Of a stretch of 49,514 bases of DNA, positions 1 through 7,250 are shown in pieces. Made by a program: the position numbers and the translations under genes. Each line of letters begins with the position of its first letter. Position 1 is the stretch's first letter. Under the pieces are notes generated by a model, which was not told the DNA's origin, did no database searches, and saw nothing but the letters and a program-made list of their open reading frames with translations. Location: contig NZ_JABFMU010000049.1 in NCBI RefSeq assembly GCF_013359695.1, positions 1 to 49,514 of the forward strand, given 5' to 3'. Source of the DNA: Pseudomonas sp. C2B4 (lineage in GTDB: Bacteria > Pseudomonadota > Gammaproteobacteria > Pseudomonadales > Pseudomonadaceae).

Positions 1-14
1 AAAAGCGGCATAAG

Positions 15-28
15 CACCGTAAACGGTG
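15..28. terminator. Short perfect hairpin downstream of the GntR gene
   Basis: CACCGT, a two-base loop and ACGGTG form a six-pair stem about 55 bases past the regulator stop codon. On the minus strand it is followed within 15 bases by a short T run at the window edge. It could end the GntR transcript, but the T run is short and not adjacent, so this is a weak call. Confidence 0.3.
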
Positions 29-49
29 TCCGGGATTACTTGACCAGTT

Positions 50-66
50 CAGCCTGCTCGCGAAGG
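50..66. repeat. Degenerate single REP fragment
   Basis: The bases CAGCCTGCTCGCGAAG match the 3' half of the REP consensus found sixteen times elsewhere in the window. No partner copy is visible, so this looks like a decayed or solitary REP close to the 3' end of the GntR gene. Confidence 0.5.
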
Positions 67-81
67 GCGCGATGCGGTCTA

Positions 82-846
82 TCAGATTTTCGCCGGCGAC
101 CGCCCCGGCTTCTTGGTCTGCAACAAATGCGAAAACACCGCATGCAAATCATCCGAAGCACTTTCCTCGTCAAGGTTGAGCTTGCTGTCGATGTGATCCA
201 TGTGATGCATCATCAGGTTGACTGCCAGTTCAGCGTCACGCTTCTCAATGGCGTCGATCAATTGGGTGTGCTCGTCGTAGGAGCAGTGGGAGCGGTTGCC
301 GCTTTCGTATTGGGCGATGATCAGCGATGTCTGGGACACCAGGCTGCGCTGGAAGCTGATCAACGGCGCGTTTTTCGCCGCTTCGGCCAGTTTCAGGTGG
401 AACTCGCCCGACAGGCGGATACCGGCGCCACGATCGCCACGGGAGAAACTGTCGCGCTCGTCGTTGACCATCTGTCGCAACTCGGCGATCTGCTCGGCGG
501 TGGCGTGTTGAACCGCCAGCTCGGTGATCGCGCGTTCGACCAGACGTCGGGCCATGAACACCTGACGCGCCTCTTCCACGCTGGGACTTGCAACCACGGC
601 GCCGCGATTCGGCCGCAACAGCACCACGCCTTCATGGGCCAGGCGCGACAGCGCACGGCGAATGATGGTGCGGCTGACCCCGAAGATTTCCCCCAGCGCT
701 TCTTCGCTCAACTTGGTGCCGGGCGCCAGACGCTGTTCGAGGATGGCCTCGAAGATATGCGCGTAGACAATATCGTCCTGGGTACCGCTGCGGCCGGCTT
801 TGCCTGCTCGCGGTTGTTTCTTGAGGGGTTGCAACTGTTCGTTCAT
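82..846 (-). CDS. GntR/FCD-family transcriptional regulator
   Basis: A 254-residue regulator with an N-terminal winged helix-turn-helix (about residues 30-95, containing GVSRTIIRRALSRL) followed by an all-helical FCD ligand-binding domain. The ATG at 844-846 was chosen over the longer open frame because the recognisable domain starts just after it. The extension would run over the operator-like palindrome at 939-950. From memory, very similar proteins sit beside xanthine dehydrogenase and guanine deaminase genes in Pseudomonas, so a purine- or ureide-related effector is plausible, but those genes are not visible here. It diverges from the BenE-type permease, which is an obvious target. Family is certain; ligand is inference. 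Confidence 0.9.
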   Translation of the reverse strand: MNEQLQPLKKQPRAGKAGRSGTQDDIVYAHIFEAILEQRLAPGTKLSEEALGEIFGVSRTIIRRALSRLAHEGVVLLRPNRGAVVASPSVEEARQVFMARRLVERAITELAVQHATAEQIAELRQMVNDERDSFSRGDRGAGIRLSGEFHLKLAEAAKNAPLISFQRSLVSQTSLIIAQYESGNRSHCSYDEHTQLIDAIEKRDAELAVNLMMHHMDHIDSKLNLDEESASDDLHAVFSHLLQTKKPGRSPAKI

Positions 847-938
847 GGGCACTCGAGTCGGGAGAACTGCGGCGAATTGACCGTGACTGTAATACGGCAC
901 AGTGGGTCGCTGGCAAGTATCGCGTAAAAAACACTGCA

Positions 939-950
939 ATTGTACACAAT
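939..950. promoter_or_regulatory. GntR-type operator candidate
   Basis: ATTGTACACAAT has TTGT/ACAA arms around two central bases, the usual shape of FadR/VanR-type GntR operators. It lies 93 bases upstream of the GntR start and within the divergent region shared with the BenE-type gene, so it could serve autoregulation and permease control. One base separates it from a second site at 42645-42654. Confidence 0.5.
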
Positions 951-1060
951 GGATGGTGGCAACACGACTGTACGGCTGTTTGTCGCTTCTGCTGTATAGC
1001 AATGCCTGCTTACATTTGAGTTTAGGCTTGTTCACAGAATTCGCGGCCCACGCCGCCCCC

Positions 1061-1145
1061 TGTGGGAGCTGGCTTGCCAGCGATGAGGCCATCCAGCCTT
1101 GCAGCGTGATTCAGGACGCCATCGCTGGCAAGCCAGCTCCCACAG
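1061..1145. repeat. REP doublet (variant with CTGGC core)
   Basis: Two facing copies of a REP whose inner palindrome is CTGGCTTGCCAG rather than the CGAGC type common in the rest of the window. The two arms are exact reverse complements, bracketing a short spacer. It lies in the 349-base region between the GntR gene and the BenE-type gene. Otherwise I see only the operator candidate and the permease ribosome-binding site there. Confidence 0.85.
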
Positions 1146-1195
1146 AGGGTTGTGCTGCTGCGGACATCTTCATATGTATAAGGAACATCGCCGTC

Positions 1196-2386
1196 ATGAA
1201 CGACGCCACGCACACTCAACTCCGCCCCTGGGCCGATACCTCACCGTCGGCCGTCGTCGCCGGGTTCATCGCCATGATGACCGGCTACACCAGCTCCCTA
1301 GTCCTGATGTTTCAGGCCGGGCAAGCGGCGGGCCTGACCAGCGGGCAGATTTCCTCGTGGATCTGGGCGATTTCCATTGGCATGGCGGTGTGCTCGATCG
1401 GCCTGTCGTTGCGTTATCGCACCCCCATCACCATTGCCTGGTCGACCCCCGGCGCGGCGTTGCTGATCACCAGCCTGGGCGGCGTGAGCTATGGCGAAGC
1501 CATCGGGGCCTATATCACCTGCGCGGTGCTGGTGACGATTTGTGGCCTGACCGGCAGCTTCGAACGGTTGGTGAAAAAAATCCCCGCGTCGCTGGCGGCG
1601 GCGTTGCTGGCGGGGATCCTGTTCAAGATCGGCAGCGAAATCTTCGTCGCCGCCCAGCATCGGACCGCGCTGGTGCTGGGCATGTTTTTCACCTACCTGG
1701 TGGTCAAGCGCCTCTCACCGCGCTATGCGGTACTGGCTGCGCTGTTGATCGGCACGGCGATATCGGGATTCATGGGGCTGCTGGATTTCAGCGGTTTCCA
1801 CCTGGAAGTGGCCACGCCGGTCTGGACCACACCGCACTTCTCCCTCGCCGCCACGATCAGCATCGGCATACCGTTGTTTGTGGTGGCGATGACCTCGCAA
1901 AACATGCCGGGCATCGCCGTGCTGCGCGCTGACGGTTACACCGTGCCGGCCTCGCCGCTGATCACCACCACCGGTATCGCTTCCTTATTACTCGCGCCTT
2001 TTGGCTCCCACGGGATCAACCTTGCCGCCATCAGCGCAGCGATCTGCACAGGGCCGCACGCCCATGAGGATCGCAACAAACGCTACACCGCCGCGGTCTG
2101 GTGTGGCGTTTTCTACGGGATCGCCGGCGTATTCGGCGCGACCTTGGCAGCGTTGTTTGCCGCGCTGCCCAAGGAACTGGTGCTGTCGATTGCCGCACTG
2201 GCGTTGTTCGGCTCGATCATCAACGGTTTGAGCATTGCCATGAGCGAAGTGAAGGAGCGTGAAGCGGCGCTGATCACCTTTATGGTCACGGCATCGGGGC
2301 TGACGCTGTTTTCCATCGGGTCGGCGTTCTGGGGGATTGTGGCGGGGGTGGTGACGCTGGTGATCCTCAATTGGCGCAAGGCCTGA
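1196..2386 (+). CDS. benE: BenE-family transporter (benzoate/H+ symporter-like)
   Basis: A 396-residue, very hydrophobic protein with about 10-12 membrane spans, matching the BenE family in length and in its long Gly/Ala-rich helices. Examples are the segment around GAALLITSLGGVSYGEA and the FGSHGINLAAISAAICTG region. The ATG at 1196 follows an AAGGA ribosome-binding site. Upstream in-frame codons run through the REP doublet and were rejected. It acts in the inner membrane as a proton-coupled symporter. Benzoate is the named family substrate, but no benzoate catabolic genes are present here. With a purine-type GntR regulator beside it, a different small aromatic or heterocyclic substrate is possible. 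Family confident, substrate not. Confidence 0.85.
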   Translation: MNDATHTQLRPWADTSPSAVVAGFIAMMTGYTSSLVLMFQAGQAAGLTSGQISSWIWAISIGMAVCSIGLSLRYRTPITIAWSTPGAALLITSLGGVSYGEAIGAYITCAVLVTICGLTGSFERLVKKIPASLAAALLAGILFKIGSEIFVAAQHRTALVLGMFFTYLVVKRLSPRYAVLAALLIGTAISGFMGLLDFSGFHLEVATPVWTTPHFSLAATISIGIPLFVVAMTSQNMPGIAVLRADGYTVPASPLITTTGIASLLLAPFGSHGINLAAISAAICTGPHAHEDRNKRYTAAVWCGVFYGIAGVFGATLAALFAALPKELVLSIAALALFGSIINGLSIAMSEVKEREAALITFMVTASGLTLFSIGSAFWGIVAGVVTLVILNWRKA

Positions 2387-2391
2387 TGGCC

Positions 2392-2491
2392 TGTAGGAGC
2401 GAGCTTGCTCGCGATGGTCGTTAACGAAAACGCGTGTTTCCTGGATAAACCCGGTGCTCTTAAGTCCATCGCGAGCAAGCTCGCTCCTACA
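2392..2491. repeat. REP doublet
   Basis: Begins TGTAGGAGCGAGCTTGCTCG and ends with its reverse complement. The two arms share the same variant bases (TAGG and GCTTGC). It follows the benE stop directly. The core resembles that of the doublet at 23466-23565. Confidence 0.9.
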
Positions 2492-2503
2492 AAAAGCAGG
2501 CAT

Positions 2504-2536
2504 AAAAAAACGGCGACCCTCGGGCCGCCGTTTTTT
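2504..2536. terminator. Bidirectional intrinsic terminator between benE and yggL
   Basis: A run of A, then ACGGCG, a short loop, CGCCGT and a run of six T. The symmetry gives a hairpin with a T tract on both strands, suiting the convergent arrangement of benE and yggL. Confidence 0.85.
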
Positions 2537-2542
2537 AGAACA

Positions 2543-2887
2543 TCAAGCTACCGGATTGATCGGCTTTTCCGGGTACCAGACGTCCAGCAGCGGGCTGACT
2601 TCAACGCTGGTCAGCTCGGTGCGGCCTTTGAGCCAGGCTTCAACGGCAGCGCGCTGTTCAGCGCTGACCGAGCCACGCTTCTGCAGGCAAACCAGACCGT
2701 AGTCGTCGCCGCCAACATAGCCCAGACCGTTGGCTTCCATGGCTTCTTTGAGGAACGCATCGAGGAAAGCATCAATGGCTTCGTCAGCCAAATCTTCTTT
2801 GAAATCCAGGTTCAGCTCGAAACCCAGCTCTTGAAATTCATCGACGCACAGTTTTTTGCGCAGACGCTGGGAACGGTTAGTCGCCAT
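2543..2887 (-). CDS. yggL: YggL family 50S ribosome-associated protein
   Basis: A 114-residue acidic protein of the YggL family (old DUF469). It is recognised from its basic MATNRSQRLRKKL start, the following FQELGFELN stretch, and the closing LDVWYP segment. Family members are small soluble proteins reported to associate with the large ribosomal subunit; the precise role is unclear. A GAGGAT ribosome-binding site precedes the ATG. It is a single gene, convergent with benE and divergent from dacB. Length matches the family. Confidence 0.9.
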   Translation of the reverse strand: MATNRSQRLRKKLCVDEFQELGFELNLDFKEDLADEAIDAFLDAFLKEAMEANGLGYVGGDDYGLVCLQKRGSVSAEQRAAVEAWLKGRTELTSVEVSPLLDVWYPEKPINPVA

Positions 2888-3061
2888 TGGAACAATCCTC
2901 TTAAGTAATAACGGCCGGCACTTTAGCAGTTTAAGGCGCCGATTGCCCGCCTCTGAACGGCGCGCACCCTACCGCCGGTAAAAAAATAGCCGATAACAAG
3001 ACCAAGGCACGGCACAAGCCAGGATACCTTGGGGCATAATGCCGACACTTTAATGACCGCT

Positions 3062-3085
3062 GAGGGCTTTCATGTTCATGCCCTC
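3062..3085 (+). promoter_or_regulatory. Hairpin in the dacB 5' region
   Basis: GAGGGC and GCCCTC form a perfect six-pair stem with a twelve-base loop, about 35 bases before the dacB start. A CATAAT hexamer near 3033 could be a -10 element. The dacB start has only a weak Shine-Dalgarno, so a leader structure could influence translation. This is an observation only. Confidence 0.35.
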
Positions 3086-3120
3086 GTCTATTTCCCCTCG
3101 GCTGCAGGGTTTTATTTCAC

Positions 3121-4581
3121 ATGATCAAATCGTTACGTCCACTGCTGCTGGCCAGCCTCCTGTTCCCGCTGGCCCTCCCCGTTTCCGCTGACCCGATCAA
3201 CACCGCCTTGTCGCCCAACGTTGAAAAAGCTCTCAAGGCCAGCAAGTTGCAGGACAACGCCCTGTCGCTGGTGATGATTCCCCTCAACGGCCCCGGCACC
3301 CCGACCATTTTCAACGCCGACGTGTCGGTCAACCCGGCCTCGACCATGAAACTGGTCACCACCTACGCGGCCCTGGAAATGCTCGGCCCGAACCACCAGT
3401 GGAAAACCGAGTTCTACACCGACGGCACCCTCAGCGGCGGCATCCTCAACGGTAATCTCTACCTCAAGGGTGGCGGTGATCCGAAGCTGAACATGGAAAA
3501 GCTCTGGCTGCTGATGCGTGACCTGCGCGCCAACGGCGTGACCCAGGTCACTGGCGACCTGGTGCTGGATAAAAACTTCTTCGTGCAACCGCAACTGCCC
3601 GAGTTCAACGACGACGGCAACGACGAGAACAAACCGTTTCTCGTTAAACCCGACGCGTTGCTGGTCAACCTCAAGGCCCTGCGCTTCGTTGCACGCAACG
3701 ACTCGGGCAAGGTGCTGGTATCGGTCGAGCCACCCATCGCCAGCATTCGCATCGACAACCAGGTCAAGGCCATCAATTCCAAGCAATGCACCGGCGGCGT
3801 GCGTTACAACCCGGTGCCCCAGGCCGATGGCAGCGTGACGGTCACGGTCGGCGGTCAGTTGGGTGAAGGCTGCAGCTCGCAGACCTACCTGTCGCTGCTT
3901 GACCATGCGACCTACACCGCCGGCGCCGTGCGTGCGATCTGGAAGGAGCTGGGTGGCAGCATTCAGGGCAGGGATGTACTGGCGCCAACGCCGAAAGATG
4001 CCAAGGTGCTGGCGCGGGCGTTCTCGCCGGATTTGGCGGAGATCATCCGCGACATCAACAAATACAGTAACAACACCATGGCCCAGCAGCTGTTCCTGAG
4101 CCTGGGCCAGAAATTCCGCACCGACGCCGACGCCGACGATGCCAAGGCCGCCCAACGCGTGGTCCGGCAGTGGCTGGCGAAGAAAGGCATCACCGCCCCG
4201 CACCTGGTGATGGAGAACGGCTCCGGCCTGTCCCGCTCCGAACGCGTCAGCGCCCGGGAAATGGCCTCGATGCTGCAAGCCGCGTGGCGCAGCCCATACG
4301 CCGCCGAGTACATCAGTTCGATGCCGATTGCCGGCACGGACGGCACCATGCGCAAACGCCTGAAAACCACTGCGATGCGCGGTGAAGCCCACGTCAAGAC
4401 CGGCACTTTGAACACGGTGCGCGCGATTGCCGGATTCAGCCGCGACGTCAACGGTAATACCTGGGCGGTGGTGGCGATCCTCAACGACAAGGCCCCGTTC
4501 GGTGCATCGTCGGTGCTCGATCAGGTGCTGCTGGACCTGTATCGCCAGCCGAAAGCGCCGCAGACGGCTTCGGTTTTGTAA
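3121..4581 (+). CDS. dacB: D-alanyl-D-alanine carboxypeptidase/endopeptidase (PBP4)
   Basis: A 486-residue class C penicillin-binding protein. Residues 1-23 form a signal peptide ending in VSA. The three active-site motifs are all present: STMK at 74-77 (nucleophile S74), SNN at 316-318 and KTG at 426-428, with the long inserted region between the first two that is typical of PBP4. It acts in the periplasm, cleaving the terminal D-Ala of muropeptides and meso-DAP cross-links during peptidoglycan remodelling and recycling. The ATG at 3121 opens directly into the signal peptide. The Shine-Dalgarno is weak. It stands alone, closed off by a REP doublet. Confidence 0.95.
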   Translation: MIKSLRPLLLASLLFPLALPVSADPINTALSPNVEKALKASKLQDNALSLVMIPLNGPGTPTIFNADVSVNPASTMKLVTTYAALEMLGPNHQWKTEFYTDGTLSGGILNGNLYLKGGGDPKLNMEKLWLLMRDLRANGVTQVTGDLVLDKNFFVQPQLPEFNDDGNDENKPFLVKPDALLVNLKALRFVARNDSGKVLVSVEPPIASIRIDNQVKAINSKQCTGGVRYNPVPQADGSVTVTVGGQLGEGCSSQTYLSLLDHATYTAGAVRAIWKELGGSIQGRDVLAPTPKDAKVLARAFSPDLAEIIRDINKYSNNTMAQQLFLSLGQKFRTDADADDAKAAQRVVRQWLAKKGITAPHLVMENGSGLSRSERVSAREMASMLQAAWRSPYAAEYISSMPIAGTDGTMRKRLKTTAMRGEAHVKTGTLNTVRAIAGFSRDVNGNTWAVVAILNDKAPFGASSVLDQVLLDLYRQPKAPQTASVL

Positions 4582-4598
4582 GCACGCCTCAATCAACT

Positions 4599-4686
4599 GT
4601 GGGAGCGAGCCTGCTCGCGAAGACGGCAGCACATTCAACATCGATGTGACTGATAGACCGCTTTCGCGAGCAGGCTCGCTCCCACA
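4599..4686. repeat. REP doublet
   Basis: Facing copies TGTGGGAGCGAGCCTGCTCG and its reverse complement lie between the convergent dacB and diguanylate cyclase genes. The internal core is close to the reverse complement of the cores at 28671 and 32690, so they share one subfamily in opposite orientation. It fills almost all of the gap and may also act as the terminator. Confidence 0.9.
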
Positions 4687-4707
4687 GTGATTGTGTTCAG
4701 ACCTGGC

Positions 4708-7107
4708 TCAGTTCATCTCCCCCTGCACCCGATCCCTGCCCGCCTGCTTCGCCGCATAAACCCCCGAATCCGCCCGCAGCAGCAGCGCATCCGCGCCCTC
4801 GCCGACCCGCCAACTGGCAATGCCGAAACTGGCCGTGACAACCCCCACTTCGTCAATCGGTGCACCGCGCAAGCTTTGCCACAACTCCAGCGCCAGCACA
4901 TGGGCCTGTTCGCCACCGATGTCCGGGCACAGCACCATGAACTCTTCGCCACCCAAGCGGCAGAACACATCCGTGCGGCGCAACCGTTGGCCGATGCGTT
5001 CGCACAGCGCCTGCAACACCCGGTCTCCCACGGCATGGCCGTGCTGGTCGTTGATGCGCTTGAAGTGGTCGATGTCGAGCATGATCACCGACAGTTCGCC
5101 ACCACCGCGCTCGACCCGGGCCATCTCGGTCGTCAGGCGTTCCTGGAAATAGCGGCGGTTGTGAATACCGGTCAGGGAGTCGGTGATGGACAGAGCGCGC
5201 AGCTCTTCCTCCACCCGTTTCATATCGGAAATGTCCGAGATATAGCCATGCCACAGCACGCCACCACCGGGCAGCTCCTCCGGGGTCGCCTCGCCCCGAA
5301 CCCAGCGCAGGCCGCGCTCGGGCAGTTGCACGCGATATTCTTCGCGCCACGGACTGAGATTGTCCGCCGACGCCCGGATCGAGGCGCGGACGCGCGTCGT
5401 GTCTTGAGGGTGGATTCGCGTGAAGATCGCCTCGGCATTCAGCAACAACACGTCCGGGTCGAGTTCATAGATCTCGCGGATACCGTCGCTGGCGTAGATG
5501 ACGCTGAAGCGACCGTCGAACTCCATTTTGAACTGGTAAATCCCGCCGGGCACGTGGGCACTGAGTTTCTTCAACAGCAGGTCCCGCGCAGCCAGCGCCT
5601 CATGCACGCGCTTGCGCTCGGTGATGTCGATGCAGACGGCCAGGTGCCCGACCCATAGCCCCTGCTCATCAAGCACCGGCGTGGCCAGCATGTTGACGGC
5701 CAAGTGGCTGCCATCGCCGCGCACCAGCGTCCATTCCCGTGCCGCGTGCCCACCCTCGATGCTGTTCTCGACCAGCATCGCGTGGCAGGTCGGCACCGGT
5801 TTGCCGAATCGCGCGCTCAACTCGGCGGACCGCGCCGCGAGTTCCCGGGGCAGATGCAGGTTTTCCAGCGTCATGTGCCCCACCACATCGGCGGCGGCGT
5901 AGCCGAGCATTTGTTCGGCACCGGCATTGAAGGTGCTGATCACCCCGCGCAGGTCGGTGGCGATGATCGCCACTTGGGTGGCGGCATTGAGCACGCCGCG
6001 CAACTGGCCGTGGGTTCCCCGCAACTCCTGTTCGCGGGCGTGCAATTCCTGGGTCCGCTGCTCGACCATTCTCAACGCTCGTTGCCGCTGGCTGACCAGC
6101 ACGTAAAGCAGCGCACTGAGCAACACACTGAGCAATCCGCCGAGCACCACCATCGTGGTGACGGACGAATGGTTGGCCTGCAGAAAAACCTCGCTGGGCT
6201 GGATGTCGACCTGATAATCGTGATCAGCCAGGCGCAGCAGCCGGGTCGCGGACAACTCACTGATGGCAGGCGCGTTCGGCGACTCAAACAGCACTTCGTG
6301 CTGTTCCTCTGTGGACAAGTCGAGGATACGCACCGAGAGATAATCACGGCCCGCCTCCGGCAAACCGTCCGCCAGCAACTGGCGCATGCTGATCACCGCC
6401 ATGACATAACCGAACGGTTTGGCAGTCGCACCACCCGGGTGATTGCGCGGCATGACCGGCGCGACCAGCAGCACGCCCCGCGCATAGGCCGGCTCGATGC
6501 TGACCAGGTGCATCGGTTGCGACACCGCCATGCGCCCATGCTGGTCGGCACGCTCCAGCGTGGCGCGGCGCATCGGTTGGGCCAGCAGGTCGTAGCCGAG
6601 CGGCGCGCCGAGTTTGCTTTGCGTCTGGCTGTACAGCACCGCCACGTACTCATCCCGTTCAGCGGCCAATTGCAGTTGGCCGTCGGCATTGAGTTCGCGC
6701 AAGGTAAAACCCGTAAGGCCCTCATCTCGGGCATGCTGCTCGAATGCCGCCCGCTGCTCGCCACTAACCCGTTGAGCGTACGAATACGCCTGGGTACGGT
6801 GCAACAGGGGTTGGGTGTAGCCGTTGAATTCCTCTCGGGAGACCGAATCGGAATTGGCAAAGAACCGGCGCAGGCCATCGAGGCGCTGCTCCTGGTCTTC
6901 GAAACGTTCTTCGATACGGCTGTAACGTTCACTGGCCAGCAGCTGGAAACGTTGCCGTAATTGATGGTGAAACAGATTGAGTGTCGACCAGGCCAGCAAC
7001 CCGGTGAGAATCCCGCCGACGAACAATACCAGGAGCACGACCAGCCAGGCCGAGACATCTTCGCTGATAAACCCCAGGATCTTTGGGCGCACGGCGTGCA
7101 ACGACAT
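4708..7107 (-). CDS. Membrane diguanylate cyclase with CHASE, two PAS and GGDEF domains
   Basis: A 799-residue sensor enzyme making cyclic di-GMP from two GTP. The order is: membrane span near residues 18-42; periplasmic CHASE-type domain; second span near 332-354; coiled linker; PAS near 370-495; second PAS near 505-625; GGDEF domain to the end. The catalytic loop GGEEF is at 719-723. Five residues ahead lies RRTD (710-713), the allosteric inhibitory site, so product feedback is expected. The ATG at 7107 was preferred to an upstream TTG at 7116. There is no EAL domain. The input signal is unknown. It is monocistronic, convergent with dacB. Confidence 0.92.
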   Translation of the reverse strand: MSLHAVRPKILGFISEDVSAWLVVLLVLFVGGILTGLLAWSTLNLFHHQLRQRFQLLASERYSRIEERFEDQEQRLDGLRRFFANSDSVSREEFNGYTQPLLHRTQAYSYAQRVSGEQRAAFEQHARDEGLTGFTLRELNADGQLQLAAERDEYVAVLYSQTQSKLGAPLGYDLLAQPMRRATLERADQHGRMAVSQPMHLVSIEPAYARGVLLVAPVMPRNHPGGATAKPFGYVMAVISMRQLLADGLPEAGRDYLSVRILDLSTEEQHEVLFESPNAPAISELSATRLLRLADHDYQVDIQPSEVFLQANHSSVTTMVVLGGLLSVLLSALLYVLVSQRQRALRMVEQRTQELHAREQELRGTHGQLRGVLNAATQVAIIATDLRGVISTFNAGAEQMLGYAAADVVGHMTLENLHLPRELAARSAELSARFGKPVPTCHAMLVENSIEGGHAAREWTLVRGDGSHLAVNMLATPVLDEQGLWVGHLAVCIDITERKRVHEALAARDLLLKKLSAHVPGGIYQFKMEFDGRFSVIYASDGIREIYELDPDVLLLNAEAIFTRIHPQDTTRVRASIRASADNLSPWREEYRVQLPERGLRWVRGEATPEELPGGGVLWHGYISDISDMKRVEEELRALSITDSLTGIHNRRYFQERLTTEMARVERGGGELSVIMLDIDHFKRINDQHGHAVGDRVLQALCERIGQRLRRTDVFCRLGGEEFMVLCPDIGGEQAHVLALELWQSLRGAPIDEVGVVTASFGIASWRVGEGADALLLRADSGVYAAKQAGRDRVQGEMN

Positions 7108-7204
7108 AAAACGCAACTCAAAACGCCAGGTGCGGGAAAGCCCTTTGGCCGTGAGTTGAGTTATAGCTATTAGCCACTAATTTGACCAGCGCTGAAAGAA
7201 TCCA

Positions 7205-7228
7205 AGAGCCTTTGAAAATCAAGGCTCT
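7205..7228 (-). terminator. Probable rlmKL terminator
   Basis: AGAGCCTT and AAGGCTCT form a perfect eight-pair stem with an eight-base loop, just downstream of the rlmKL stop. The following T-rich stretch on the minus strand is interrupted, so termination is likely but not certain. Confidence 0.55.
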
Positions 7229-7250
7229 GTGGATCCAATCACACTAAGCG

